From: Massilia sp. HP4
GTDB taxonomy: Bacteria > Pseudomonadota > Gammaproteobacteria > Burkholderiales > Burkholderiaceae_D
Direction of reading: 5' to 3'
Length of the DNA stretch: 64,000 bases
NCBI RefSeq assembly: GCF_005222695.1
Contig: NZ_STGG01000070.1
Span: 88,963-152,962, forward strand
Made by a program: the position numbers and the translations under genes. The notes beneath the pieces were generated by a model. The model was not told the DNA's origin. It searched no databases and saw nothing but the letters and a program-made list of their open reading frames with translations. Below are positions 32,391-41,011 of the stretch, one piece after another. Within the stretch, counting starts at the first letter, position 1; each line of letters opens with the position of its first letter.

Positions 32391-35213
32391 TTGGACAGCG
32401 CGAGCGAATTCCTGCGCATGCTGCAGCACGAGAAATCGCTGACGGCGGCCCACCGGCCGATCCGGCTGCGTCTTGGCCATGCCGACCACCTTGCCGACGA
32501 AGTCTTGCTGCCGCAAAGGGTCAGCGGCAGCGAATCGGTGTGCGGCAATCTCGAATACACCGTCACTTGTGTCGCTTCTACACCACGCCTGCCTCTCAAG
32601 GAACTGATCGCGCTGCCGGCCGAGATCCAGTTCGTCACCGACCGCGGCCAGTTGCGCGGCGCCTGCGGCATCGTGGCCGAAGCCCGCGCCGGCGACTACG
32701 ACGGCGGCCTGGGCGTCTACCAACTGGTGATCCGCGACGCGCTGGCGATCATGGAAAAGCGCATCAACAGCCGCGTGTTCCGCTACCAGAACGAACTCGA
32801 GATCGTGCAGGTGCTGTTCGACGAGTGGCGATCATCGAACGGCGTGCTGGCCAGCGCCTTCGAATACGAGCTCGATCCGCTGTTCGACATGCGCCAGTTC
32901 CCGCCGCGCGAACAGACGATGCAATACAACGAATCCGACGCCGCTTTCGTACGCCGCCTGCTGCGCCGGCGCGGCGTGGCCTGGACCTTCCGGCCCGGCC
33001 ATGCGCGCACCAGGACCCTCGAGGTCGAGCGCGACACCTCGCCGGTGCACACGCTGGTGCTGTTCGCCGATGCGAATTCGCTGCCGCGCAACGGCGCCGG
33101 CACCGTGCGCTACCACCGCGGCGGAGCAAGCGAAGAACGCGACACCATCGTCTCCTGGTCCGCCGCGCGCCGCCTGCAGCCGGGCAGCACCACGCGCCAC
33201 AGCTGGGACTACCGCAACCCGCTCGGCACCCAGTTCATGACCGCCACCGCGCGCAGCATGGCCGACCAGGGCCGCAGCGGCAACCAGCTCGCGGCCAGCC
33301 TCGACGACTACCAGGTCGAGATGCCGCATGCCGGCAACGACGTCGAAGACCACTGGCGCCTGGGCCAGGTGCGCATGAACCGCCACGAATTCGACACCAA
33401 GTGCTTCCACGGCGAAGGCAGCGTGCGCGACCTGCGCGCCGGCGAGTGGTTCACCCTCGCCGGCCATCCCGAGATCGACACCCACCCCGCGGCCGAACGC
33501 GACTTCACCATCACCGCGCTGCACGTCGAGGCCGAGAACAACCTCCCGGCCGACGTGTCGGCGCGCGTGCGGCGCCTGATGGGCGCCTGGATGGACGGCG
33601 CCGCCTTCCCCGACACGCCGCCGTCCCTCGATGCGGTGCGGGTGCGGGTCAGCTTCGACGCCGTGCGGCGCGGCATTGCGCTGGTGCCGAGCTTCGATCC
33701 CAGGGTCGACCTGCCGCATCCGCAGCTGCAAAGCGCGATCGTCACCGGTCCGCCCGGCGAAGAGGTGCATTGCGACGCGATGGGACGGGTCAAGATCCGC
33801 TTTCCCGGCATGCGCACGGGCGACCACCGCCATGCGCACGGCGCCGGCGCCTCCGACACCCCGGCCGATTCGGCCTGGGTGCGGGTGGCGTCGAACTGGG
33901 CGGGCGCCGGGCCGGGCAGCCAGCAGCAATCCGGCACGCTGGGCCTGCCGCGCGTCGGCACCGAGGTGCTGGTGGCCTTCATGGGCGGTGACCCCGACCG
34001 GCCGGTGATCCTGTCGCAGCTGTACAACCAGCGTTCGCAGCCGCCGGCGCTGAGCCGGGCGGGGGAGTTGCCGGGTAACCGGTATCTGTCGGGGATGCGC
34101 AGCCGCGAGATCGGCGGGGCGCGCGGCGGCCAGCTGCTGTTCGACGATACGCCGGGACAGATCGCGGTGCAGCTCGCCAGCGAACATGCCGGTTCTGAAC
34201 TGAACCTCGGCTGGCTGTCCGAACCGCGCGCGAACGGCCAGGGCGGGGCGCGCGGCGAAGGCGCTGAACTGCGTAGCGACAAGGCGGTGGCGGTGCGCGG
34301 CGGCGAAGGCATCCTGCTCAGCGCCGGCGGCAAGCAAGAAGATGAAAGCGCCCAGCTGGAGCGCGGCGGCCTGGTCGGCATCGCAGAGGCGATGCACGGG
34401 GTGCTCGACACGCTCGGCCGGCTGGCCGCCGATCATGGCGAGGATCAAGAAGCCAAATCGCGCCTGGACGCGCTGGCCGAGCGCCTGCGCCAGTGGCACG
34501 ATGGCTCGAACGTGGCGCCCGGCGCAGGCAAGGGCGGAGAGCCGATGGTGGCGGTCAGCGCCCCGGCCGGCGTGGTGATCGCCAGCGACGACAGCATCGC
34601 GCTGGGCGCCCAGACCAAGGTTGATATCGTCTCGACCGGCGACGCCGAGGTGGCGACCGGCCGCAGCCTGTTCCTGCGCGCCTCGCGCGCGCTCAGCATG
34701 TTTGCCCATGAGCTGGGCATGAAGCTGATCGCGGCGCGTGGCGATATCGTGGTGGAGACCCACCGTGGCGATATCGAGATCAAGTCTTCCAGCCGCATCC
34801 GGCTGATCGCCGCCACCGGCATCGAACTGGAGGCGCCCTCCGTGAAAGTGGTCTCGCAGGGCACCCAGACCGATTGGGAAGGCGGCACCATCACGCACCA
34901 GAGCAGCGGCAAGCACGTGGTCCGGGCGGCCGGGGTGGAACACTTGCCGCCAGGGGGCGGCGCCCCGGCCGGCCTGCAATTGCCGGCGACCGGGCTCGAG
35001 ACCGACGAGCGGGTGGTGGTGTTTGAGCGCCAGACCAATTTGCCGGCCAGGGGCCAGCGCTATGTCGCCCTTCACGAAGACGGCACCCGCATCCAGGGCG
35101 TCACCGACGACGAAGGGCGCACCAGCATCCTCTGCAGCTATGCCATGGGCGATATCGAGATTCGCCTGCTGCCCGATGACGAAGCAGACGACCCGGGTGC
35201 GGGCCGGGCATGA
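32391..35213 (+). CDS. Type VI secretion spike protein VgrG with C-terminal extension
   Basis: A 940-residue VgrG, the trimeric tip of the type VI secretion needle. The gp27-like base spans roughly residues 20-420 (RQFPPREQTMQYNESDAAFV, then RRLLRRRGVAWTFRPG). The gp5 OB domain follows (VTGPPGEEVHCDAMGRVKIR, then DSAWVRVASNWAGAGPG and LPRVGTEVLVAFMGGDPDRP), then a DUF2345 needle region (about 640-850). The last 60 residues (VVVFERQTNLPARGQRYVAL...GVTDDEGRTSILC) look like the transthyretin-like domain that loads lipase effectors. The start is TTG at 32391 behind GGGAG. No tube or sheath genes are in the window, so this is an orphan module. The lipase gene overlaps its stop. Confidence 0.92.
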   Translation: MDSASEFLRMLQHEKSLTAAHRPIRLRLGHADHLADEVLLPQRVSGSESVCGNLEYTVTCVASTPRLPLKELIALPAEIQFVTDRGQLRGACGIVAEARAGDYDGGLGVYQLVIRDALAIMEKRINSRVFRYQNELEIVQVLFDEWRSSNGVLASAFEYELDPLFDMRQFPPREQTMQYNESDAAFVRRLLRRRGVAWTFRPGHARTRTLEVERDTSPVHTLVLFADANSLPRNGAGTVRYHRGGASEERDTIVSWSAARRLQPGSTTRHSWDYRNPLGTQFMTATARSMADQGRSGNQLAASLDDYQVEMPHAGNDVEDHWRLGQVRMNRHEFDTKCFHGEGSVRDLRAGEWFTLAGHPEIDTHPAAERDFTITALHVEAENNLPADVSARVRRLMGAWMDGAAFPDTPPSLDAVRVRVSFDAVRRGIALVPSFDPRVDLPHPQLQSAIVTGPPGEEVHCDAMGRVKIRFPGMRTGDHRHAHGAGASDTPADSAWVRVASNWAGAGPGSQQQSGTLGLPRVGTEVLVAFMGGDPDRPVILSQLYNQRSQPPALSRAGELPGNRYLSGMRSREIGGARGGQLLFDDTPGQIAVQLASEHAGSELNLGWLSEPRANGQGGARGEGAELRSDKAVAVRGGEGILLSAGGKQEDESAQLERGGLVGIAEAMHGVLDTLGRLAADHGEDQEAKSRLDALAERLRQWHDGSNVAPGAGKGGEPMVAVSAPAGVVIASDDSIALGAQTKVDIVSTGDAEVATGRSLFLRASRALSMFAHELGMKLIAARGDIVVETHRGDIEIKSSSRIRLIAATGIELEAPSVKVVSQGTQTDWEGGTITHQSSGKHVVRAAGVEHLPPGGGAPAGLQLPATGLETDERVVVFERQTNLPARGQRYVALHEDGTRIQGVTDDEGRTSILCSYAMGDIEIRLLPDDEADDPGAGRA

Positions 35214-36916
35214 AGGAGCCGACCCGCCCCATTCCCCAGCCGATTGTCGACCGCGATGGCAGCCTCGTGGCGCATACGGTCGCGACGCCGACGGCCTTCA
35301 AGGTCAGGGCCAGGGTAACGATAGGCTCGCGCAAGGTGATTCCGGTGATTCTCGTGCCTGGAATTATGGGGTCCAATCTGCGGGCCAGGGCCGACATGGA
35401 AGTGCCCGACGACGCCATCCTGAAGCCGGGCGAGGCAGCCTGGCGTCCGCCGAGCGGCAACCTCGACGGCTATCTGGAATCGTTAAAATGGTCTGCGCGC
35501 AGTCCTTCCGAACGGCAGCGGATCCTGGACGCGAGCATCCTCGAAGTGGACCCCGGCGGCGAGTTGGCATTCGCACCGCTCGTGTTCGATGCGAGGGTAC
35601 TGCGCGAGCGGGGCTGGGGAGAAGTGCACGCCGGATCCTACGGTGCGCTGCTCGTCGATTTGCAGCGGCACCTGGACAAGACATTCCAGGTATCGCCTCG
35701 CGGGACGCGCGAGATACGTCACTTCTGGCGCAGGGTCATGCAGACCGAGACTGCGTCGTGGGGCGTGCGACATGTAGACCGGGTGACTGAGGCCGAGCTG
35801 GAGAAATATGCCGCCTACCAATACCCGGTGTATGCATTCGGCTACAACTGGCTCAATTCATGCGAAGACTCGGCGCGCCGGCTGCGCACTCGCATCGACG
35901 CGATCAAGGCATTCTGGGCCGAACGCAAGCACCAGTGCGAAAAAGTGATCCTGGTAACCCATTCGATGGGAGGCCTGGTCGCGCGTGCCTGCGCGCGGCT
36001 GAGTCCCCCAGGGGATGGGAGCGCACCGGATATTGCCGGGATCATCCACGCGACGATGCCGGCACTGGGCGCGCCAGTTGCTTACCGGCGCATTGCATGC
36101 GGTACCGAAGGCGGGCGCTTCATGAACGGCTTCGGCGATAATCGCAAGGCTTCCGCCATTGCTGACATCATCGGCGAAAGCAGTGCCGAAACGACGCCGG
36201 TCATGGCAGTTTCTCCAGGGGCCCTGCAACTATTGCCGAATCATTTGTATCCGCGGCCCTGGATTGTCATCAAGTCGATGCGGTCGGTAAATCGCCGTGA
36301 TGAGGTGCGCGATCTGCTATCGCTACCGGACGGTAATCCCTACGATTTCTATCGCGATATGAAATCCTGGTATCGAATGATCGATCCGGAACTTGCCGAT
36401 CCGGCCAAGCGTTACCGCAAGACGGGCGAATCTACGATCGAACGCATAACCAAGGCAATCTCTGCCGCTGAAAAGTTACATACGAAATTGCTGATGACGG
36501 GGGCTGATGGCAATTCTCCTCCGAAACCCTACTACCATCCGCATACCTATGCTTTCTACGGCGCGGACAAGGAATTGAAGGCGTTTGGACAAATCCGATG
36601 GGTGGCCCGCGAACCGTCGATTAACCCCACCGCGTTGTCCCCTTCCTTGATTCGCGCCGCGACACTTGTTTCGGCCGCGCGCAACGGCGACCGCGAGGTA
36701 CGTGTGGGACGGGATCTACAGCTGCGCTTCTTCGTTTGGCCAGAAGACGCCCATGGTGACGAGACCGTGCCGGTCCAATCCGGTGCTGGATCTTCTGCGC
36801 ATGTACGGCAGGCGTTCGCGCCGGCCGGATTCCGGCATCAGCAAAGCCTCGAGCCCGAATCGATGCGCCTTCTCGTACGGCATCTTATTGTCAAGATCGT
36901 TCAGGAAATCAAATGA
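35210..36916 (+). CDS. Probable type VI lipase effector (Tle4/PGAP1-like)
   Basis: A 568-residue alpha/beta-hydrolase predicted to be a phospholipase effector delivered by the adjacent VgrG. The substrate-pocket start IPVILVPGIMGSNLRA and the nucleophile elbow VTHSMGGLVARACARL (residues about 245-260; Ser in THSMG) are typical of PGAP1/LCAT-like lipases; the Asp is likely in HGDETVPVQSG and the His in FRHQQSLEPE. It has no secretion signal, as expected for a VgrG-carried cargo. ATGA overlaps on both sides lock it between VgrG and the immunity gene, the same order as vgrG-tle4-tli4 in Pseudomonas. The second half uses more AT-rich codons than neighbouring genes. Confidence 0.8.
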   Translation: MKEPTRPIPQPIVDRDGSLVAHTVATPTAFKVRARVTIGSRKVIPVILVPGIMGSNLRARADMEVPDDAILKPGEAAWRPPSGNLDGYLESLKWSARSPSERQRILDASILEVDPGGELAFAPLVFDARVLRERGWGEVHAGSYGALLVDLQRHLDKTFQVSPRGTREIRHFWRRVMQTETASWGVRHVDRVTEAELEKYAAYQYPVYAFGYNWLNSCEDSARRLRTRIDAIKAFWAERKHQCEKVILVTHSMGGLVARACARLSPPGDGSAPDIAGIIHATMPALGAPVAYRRIACGTEGGRFMNGFGDNRKASAIADIIGESSAETTPVMAVSPGALQLLPNHLYPRPWIVIKSMRSVNRRDEVRDLLSLPDGNPYDFYRDMKSWYRMIDPELADPAKRYRKTGESTIERITKAISAAEKLHTKLLMTGADGNSPPKPYYHPHTYAFYGADKELKAFGQIRWVAREPSINPTALSPSLIRAATLVSAARNGDREVRVGRDLQLRFFVWPEDAHGDETVPVQSGAGSSAHVRQAFAPAGFRHQQSLEPESMRLLVRHLIVKIVQEIK

Positions 36917-38595
36917 AGCGGCTCGGCGGCAGGCGAGTGCGATGGGTGTGTGGGCTGACAGCGCTCGCACTGGCGTTCATGTCGCTGATCGCCAGTTCGG
37001 TGCAGGCGGACTACGACAAGCAGAAGGTGGCGAAAATGACCGAGAAAATGAAGACGCGCTGCGTAGGCCGTTTCCTGATCGATTTGCCGGCGGATGCACA
37101 GGTCACGATGCGGTATGGCGCATTAGGGGGCTTTGATATCTTTACTTCGAACGCCGAATCTGCGGAGGAGTTTGCCGAGCGCTTGCGCTTGAAGGAGCTC
37201 GAGATAGCGGGCGCTGTCAACGAGGATGGTCAACCCAGCCTGGAGGCGAGCAAGGAAATCACGGTAGGCGCGGGCAGTGGGAAAACCTTCGCCTACAACC
37301 GGGAACGCACGAAAATACTGGGAGACGACGGTTTTTTTTACAGCGAAAACCTCCAGTTTCTCAGCATGCTCCGATTTCCCGGGGTAAGCGTCACTGGAAA
37401 GATCGAGTGGGTCGCACCACGGTATATCGACGGCTTGACCAGGATACTCAGCCGCATCCGGCCGCTTGCCGGCGAAGAAATACCGAGCGAGAGCGGTTTT
37501 TGCCTTGGACATGTCATTCTCCAGGACCCCTATGAACACGACAATGTCGAGAGTGTCGTGATGTTCGCCGGAATCCCCGGTCATCCAGACGTCAACATCG
37601 CCCTGTCGTCGATGTCGGGAACCAGCCCGGCGCCAGGCCTGCTGGCACGCCATGAACGAGCCGTGGACCGGGCACCGGTGTTCATGCGGCTCGCGTTTTC
37701 CCATCTACGTCAACACGTGCGCATGATCAATGGGCTGCCGGGCGAAGAGTTGGTGTTGCGCGCGCGTGAGCCGAATTTCACGACCGGCTATTCATTTCAG
37801 TGGGAGATGGCCGGCAATCAGGACGATGTTTACGCGCCGCGCCTGAAGCTCGAACTGGAATCGGGCGTCAATCCGGTTTCGGGCGGCAAACCGGTACAGT
37901 CGACCCTGACCGAAGAAGCCATGTTCGAACTGTGGGAAAGCATCGTCAACAGTATCCGGCCGAGACCCGTTGGGCCTGTGGCCGATGCAAAGCCCGACCG
38001 TCCTGTCGTAGCGCTGGGCACCAGCGCCCTGGCAGGGGAGACCTGTCCCCAGACCGGATGGTGGCGTTGTGGCGATGGAGGGAATGGTATCTCTGTCCTG
38101 GGCGGGCAGCATCAGTTCCTGAAGCAGGGCCAGACCATGCCGCAGGCCCTGTTGCTCCCCGAACAAACCATGTGGCAGCGCTTGCGGGGAGTGCAGCCCA
38201 GCTACGAAAGTGCGAACTCGACACTGTGGGCGCTGGTGGACAAGCGCAACAGCGAGCGCAAGACAGAGCCGCCCGGGCTGGAGCGGGCGCTGGCCGCTTC
38301 CGAGTCTGGCAATGTACAGGCAGGGGCGGCGGCAGGCGCGGGGCCTTTCAATCAGGCCGACATGGCAATCGGCAGTGTGGCGAAGACTGGATGGGCGTGC
38401 CCGGCGAGTGGATGGTGGCGCTGTGAAGACAGCCAGGCGCTGGACGGCACCCGCTGGTTCGCGGCCGGCGCCCTGCTGCCGGCTGCGACATTCCGAGCAT
38501 TGCCGCGCCGCAATGGTGTCGCCCACAGCGAGTTGATCCATCGCCGCAGCGCCTGGCAACTCGTCCGTAAGGCGGATTCTGCCTCGGCCAGCTAG
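36913..38595 (+). CDS. Tli4-like periplasmic immunity protein with CPxxGWWRC repeats
   Basis: A 560-residue protein with a signal peptide (LTALALAFMSLIASSVQADY) and a Tli4-type immunity region: TRCVGRFLIDLPADAQVTMR near residue 47, then FAYNRERTKILGDDGFFYSE and MINGLPGEELVLRAREPNF. Such proteins neutralise Tle4 lipases in the periplasm. The C-terminal third carries two copies of a module starting CPQTGWWRCGD (about residue 376) and CPASGWWRCED (about 495), each followed by a Gly-rich stretch and a P-x-(4)-R segment. This extension is unusual for a Tli4 protein and its role is unknown. The ATG overlaps the lipase stop. Codon use is AT-richer than the surroundings in the first half. Confidence 0.78.
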   Translation: MKRLGGRRVRWVCGLTALALAFMSLIASSVQADYDKQKVAKMTEKMKTRCVGRFLIDLPADAQVTMRYGALGGFDIFTSNAESAEEFAERLRLKELEIAGAVNEDGQPSLEASKEITVGAGSGKTFAYNRERTKILGDDGFFYSENLQFLSMLRFPGVSVTGKIEWVAPRYIDGLTRILSRIRPLAGEEIPSESGFCLGHVILQDPYEHDNVESVVMFAGIPGHPDVNIALSSMSGTSPAPGLLARHERAVDRAPVFMRLAFSHLRQHVRMINGLPGEELVLRAREPNFTTGYSFQWEMAGNQDDVYAPRLKLELESGVNPVSGGKPVQSTLTEEAMFELWESIVNSIRPRPVGPVADAKPDRPVVALGTSALAGETCPQTGWWRCGDGGNGISVLGGQHQFLKQGQTMPQALLLPEQTMWQRLRGVQPSYESANSTLWALVDKRNSERKTEPPGLERALAASESGNVQAGAAAGAGPFNQADMAIGSVAKTGWACPASGWWRCEDSQALDGTRWFAAGALLPAATFRALPRRNGVAHSELIHRRSAWQLVRKADSASAS

Positions 38596-38644
38596 CCAGG
38601 TTTTCCCGTCCTGTCGACAGCGACGAGGATCGAGACACTCAGCC

Positions 38645-40996
38645 ATGCGCTGCGCCATCCTCGCGTTTGCAGCCGGCGCAGCCTGGATGCAGCTGCAGGC
38701 GGCGCTGCCCTCGGCGCCGAACCTGCTCGTGTGCGCACTTGTCGCGGTGCTGGCGTGCCGATGGCGATACAGCGCGCCGACCGTCATCTTCGCCGGCGCA
38801 CTGCTTGGATTCGCCTGGGCAGGTTTGGCGGCCCACCTGGCCCTGCACGATGCCTTGCCCCACAAGGACGAAGGCCGCGACATCACCGTCACCGGCGCCA
38901 TCGCCAGCCTCCCGCACCGCTTCGACGGCGGCGTGCGCTTCCATTTCGACGTCGAGCACACCCACACCCGCGACGCCACCGTCCCGCCACGGATCCTCCT
39001 GTCCTGGTACGGCGCCACCGCCGCCGATCCGGCCCTGGTCCACCCCGGCGAACGCTGGCGCCTCGTGGTCCGCCTGCAGCGCCCCCACGGCAACGCCAAC
39101 CCGCACGGATTCGACTACGAAGCCTGGCTGCTGGAGCAGGGCGTGCGCGCCACGGGCTACGTGCGGCCGGCGGGCGGCAGGAACGTGCGCCTGGACGACT
39201 GGACGCCCGGCGCCGGCTACGCGATCGAACGCGCGCGCGGCTACCTGCGCACGCGCATCCTGGCCATCCTGGACGGCAAACCCTATGCGGGCGTCATCGT
39301 GGCCCTGGTCATCGGCGACCAGCGCGGCATCGACCAGGACGACTGGGATGTCTTCAACCGTACCGGCATCGGTCACCTCGTATCGATCTCGGGCATGCAT
39401 ATCACGATGGTGGCGGCGCTCGCGGCCTGGATCGCCTCAAGCCTGTGGCGCCGCTCGCTGTGGACCGATGCCCAGCTGCCGCTGCGGCTCCCGGCCCAGA
39501 AGGCGGCGGCGCTGGCCGGCGCATCGGTCGCGCTGCTGTACGTGCTGCTGGCCGGCTTCGGCGTGCCGGCCCAGCGCACCTTCTACATGCTGGCGGTCGT
39601 CGCCGCCGCGCTCTGGCTCGGGCGCATCGCATCGAGTTCGCACGTCCTGTGCCTGGCGCTGGGGATCGTGGTGCTGCTCGATCCCTGGGCCATGCTGTGG
39701 CCCGGTTTCTGGCTCTCGTTCGGCGCCGTCGCCGCCATCCTGTATGCCTGCAGTGGACGGCTCGGCGAGCAAGCGCGCGGCTGGCGCGCGGGACTCTTGC
39801 TGGCGGCGCGCACCCAGTGGGCCGTCACCATTGGCCTGGCGCCGCTCACGCTGCTGCTGTTCGGGCAGGTGTCACTGGTCAGCCCGTTGGCAAACGCAGT
39901 CGCGATCCCCGTCATCAGCCTGTTCGTCACGCCGCTGGCGCTGATGGGCAGCATCCTGCCGTCGCCGCTGGCCGACCTGGTCCTGGGCGCGGCCCACCTG
40001 GGCGTCGCACTGCTGGCCTGGCCACTGCAACGGCTGGCCGCGCCCGAACTGGCGGTATGGACCGCGCCGGCACCGGCGCCCTGGATTCTCGGCCTGGCGC
40101 TCATCGGCACCGCATGGATGCTGGCGCCGCGCGGCTGGCCGCAGCGCTGGGCCGGTATCGCGGCCTGGACCCCGCTGCTGACGCAAGTGCCGACCGCGCC
40201 GCCACCTGGCGCGTTCAGCGTCACCGCCTTCGATGTCGGCCAGGGCATGGCGCTGCTGGTCGAGACCCATCGCCACCGGCTGCTGTACGACACCGGTCCG
40301 CAGTATGCGCCCGGCGCGAGCGGCGCCACCCGCGTGATCCTGCCTTACCTGCGCGGCCGTGGCATCCGACGGCTGGACACGCTGGTGGTCTCGCACAGCG
40401 ACCTCGATCACGTCGGCGGCGCCGATGCGGTGCTGCAGACGCTGGAAGTGGGCGAGCTCAGATCCTCGCTGCCGCCCGTGCACCCCTTGCTGCGCCTGGC
40501 GGCAAGGCGGCAGCGCTGCCTCGCCGGTCAAGGGTGGCAATGGGACGGCGTGCGTTTCGAGATGCTCGCGCCCGACCCCGCCAGCTACGCCAACCCGCGC
40601 CTGAAAGCGAATGCGCGCAGCTGCGTGCTGCGGGTCAGCGCGCAGGGCAGGGCGATCCTGCTGGCCGGCGACATCGAGGCCGGGCAAGAGGCAGCCCTGC
40701 TGCGCACGGATGCGCAACAGCTGCGGGCCGACGTGCTGCTGGCGCCGCACCACGGCAGCGGCACTTCGTCGACCGCGTCCTTCCTGCAGGCGGTGGGGCC
40801 GTCGCTCGGGATCTTCCAGGTCGGCCACAGGAATCGTTACAGGCACCCCAAGAAAGAGGTCTACGAACGCTACGCCGAACATGGCATCCGCCGCCTGCGC
40901 ACCGATGAACGCGGCGCCGTCACGCTACGCTTCGGTCCAGGGCTAGAGGTCGAGAGCTATCGCGAGACGCGTGCCCGCTACTGGCACGGCCGCTGA
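38645..40996 (+). CDS. comEC: ComEC/Rec2 DNA-uptake channel
   Basis: A 783-residue inner-membrane protein that carries single-stranded DNA into the cytoplasm during transformation. It has the three family parts: an N-terminal OB/DUF4131 domain (GRDITVTGAIASLPHRFDG), the competence membrane domain (VIGDQRGIDQDDWDVFNRTG, then HLVSISGMHITMVAALAAW) and a C-terminal metallo-beta-lactamase-like domain (FDVGQGMALLVETHRHRLLY, SHSDLDHVGGADAV, LLAPHHGSGTSSTASFLQ). All motifs look intact, so the cell may be naturally competent. It is transcribed alone and is convergent with cpxA (15-bp gap). Confidence 0.95.
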   Translation: MRCAILAFAAGAAWMQLQAALPSAPNLLVCALVAVLACRWRYSAPTVIFAGALLGFAWAGLAAHLALHDALPHKDEGRDITVTGAIASLPHRFDGGVRFHFDVEHTHTRDATVPPRILLSWYGATAADPALVHPGERWRLVVRLQRPHGNANPHGFDYEAWLLEQGVRATGYVRPAGGRNVRLDDWTPGAGYAIERARGYLRTRILAILDGKPYAGVIVALVIGDQRGIDQDDWDVFNRTGIGHLVSISGMHITMVAALAAWIASSLWRRSLWTDAQLPLRLPAQKAAALAGASVALLYVLLAGFGVPAQRTFYMLAVVAAALWLGRIASSSHVLCLALGIVVLLDPWAMLWPGFWLSFGAVAAILYACSGRLGEQARGWRAGLLLAARTQWAVTIGLAPLTLLLFGQVSLVSPLANAVAIPVISLFVTPLALMGSILPSPLADLVLGAAHLGVALLAWPLQRLAAPELAVWTAPAPAPWILGLALIGTAWMLAPRGWPQRWAGIAAWTPLLTQVPTAPPPGAFSVTAFDVGQGMALLVETHRHRLLYDTGPQYAPGASGATRVILPYLRGRGIRRLDTLVVSHSDLDHVGGADAVLQTLEVGELRSSLPPVHPLLRLAARRQRCLAGQGWQWDGVRFEMLAPDPASYANPRLKANARSCVLRVSAQGRAILLAGDIEAGQEAALLRTDAQQLRADVLLAPHHGSGTSSTASFLQAVGPSLGIFQVGHRNRYRHPKKEVYERYAEHGIRRLRTDERGAVTLRFGPGLEVESYRETRARYWHGR

Positions 40997-41011
40997 TTCA
41001 CGTAGCCGGAA

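Noticed and set aside
32832..35075. A 747-codon minus-strand open frame opposite vgrG
   Set aside because: Antisense shadow without family features.
32391..38595. A full type VI secretion cluster
   Set aside because: Only VgrG, a lipase and an immunity protein are present; no tube, sheath, baseplate or ATPase genes lie in the window.
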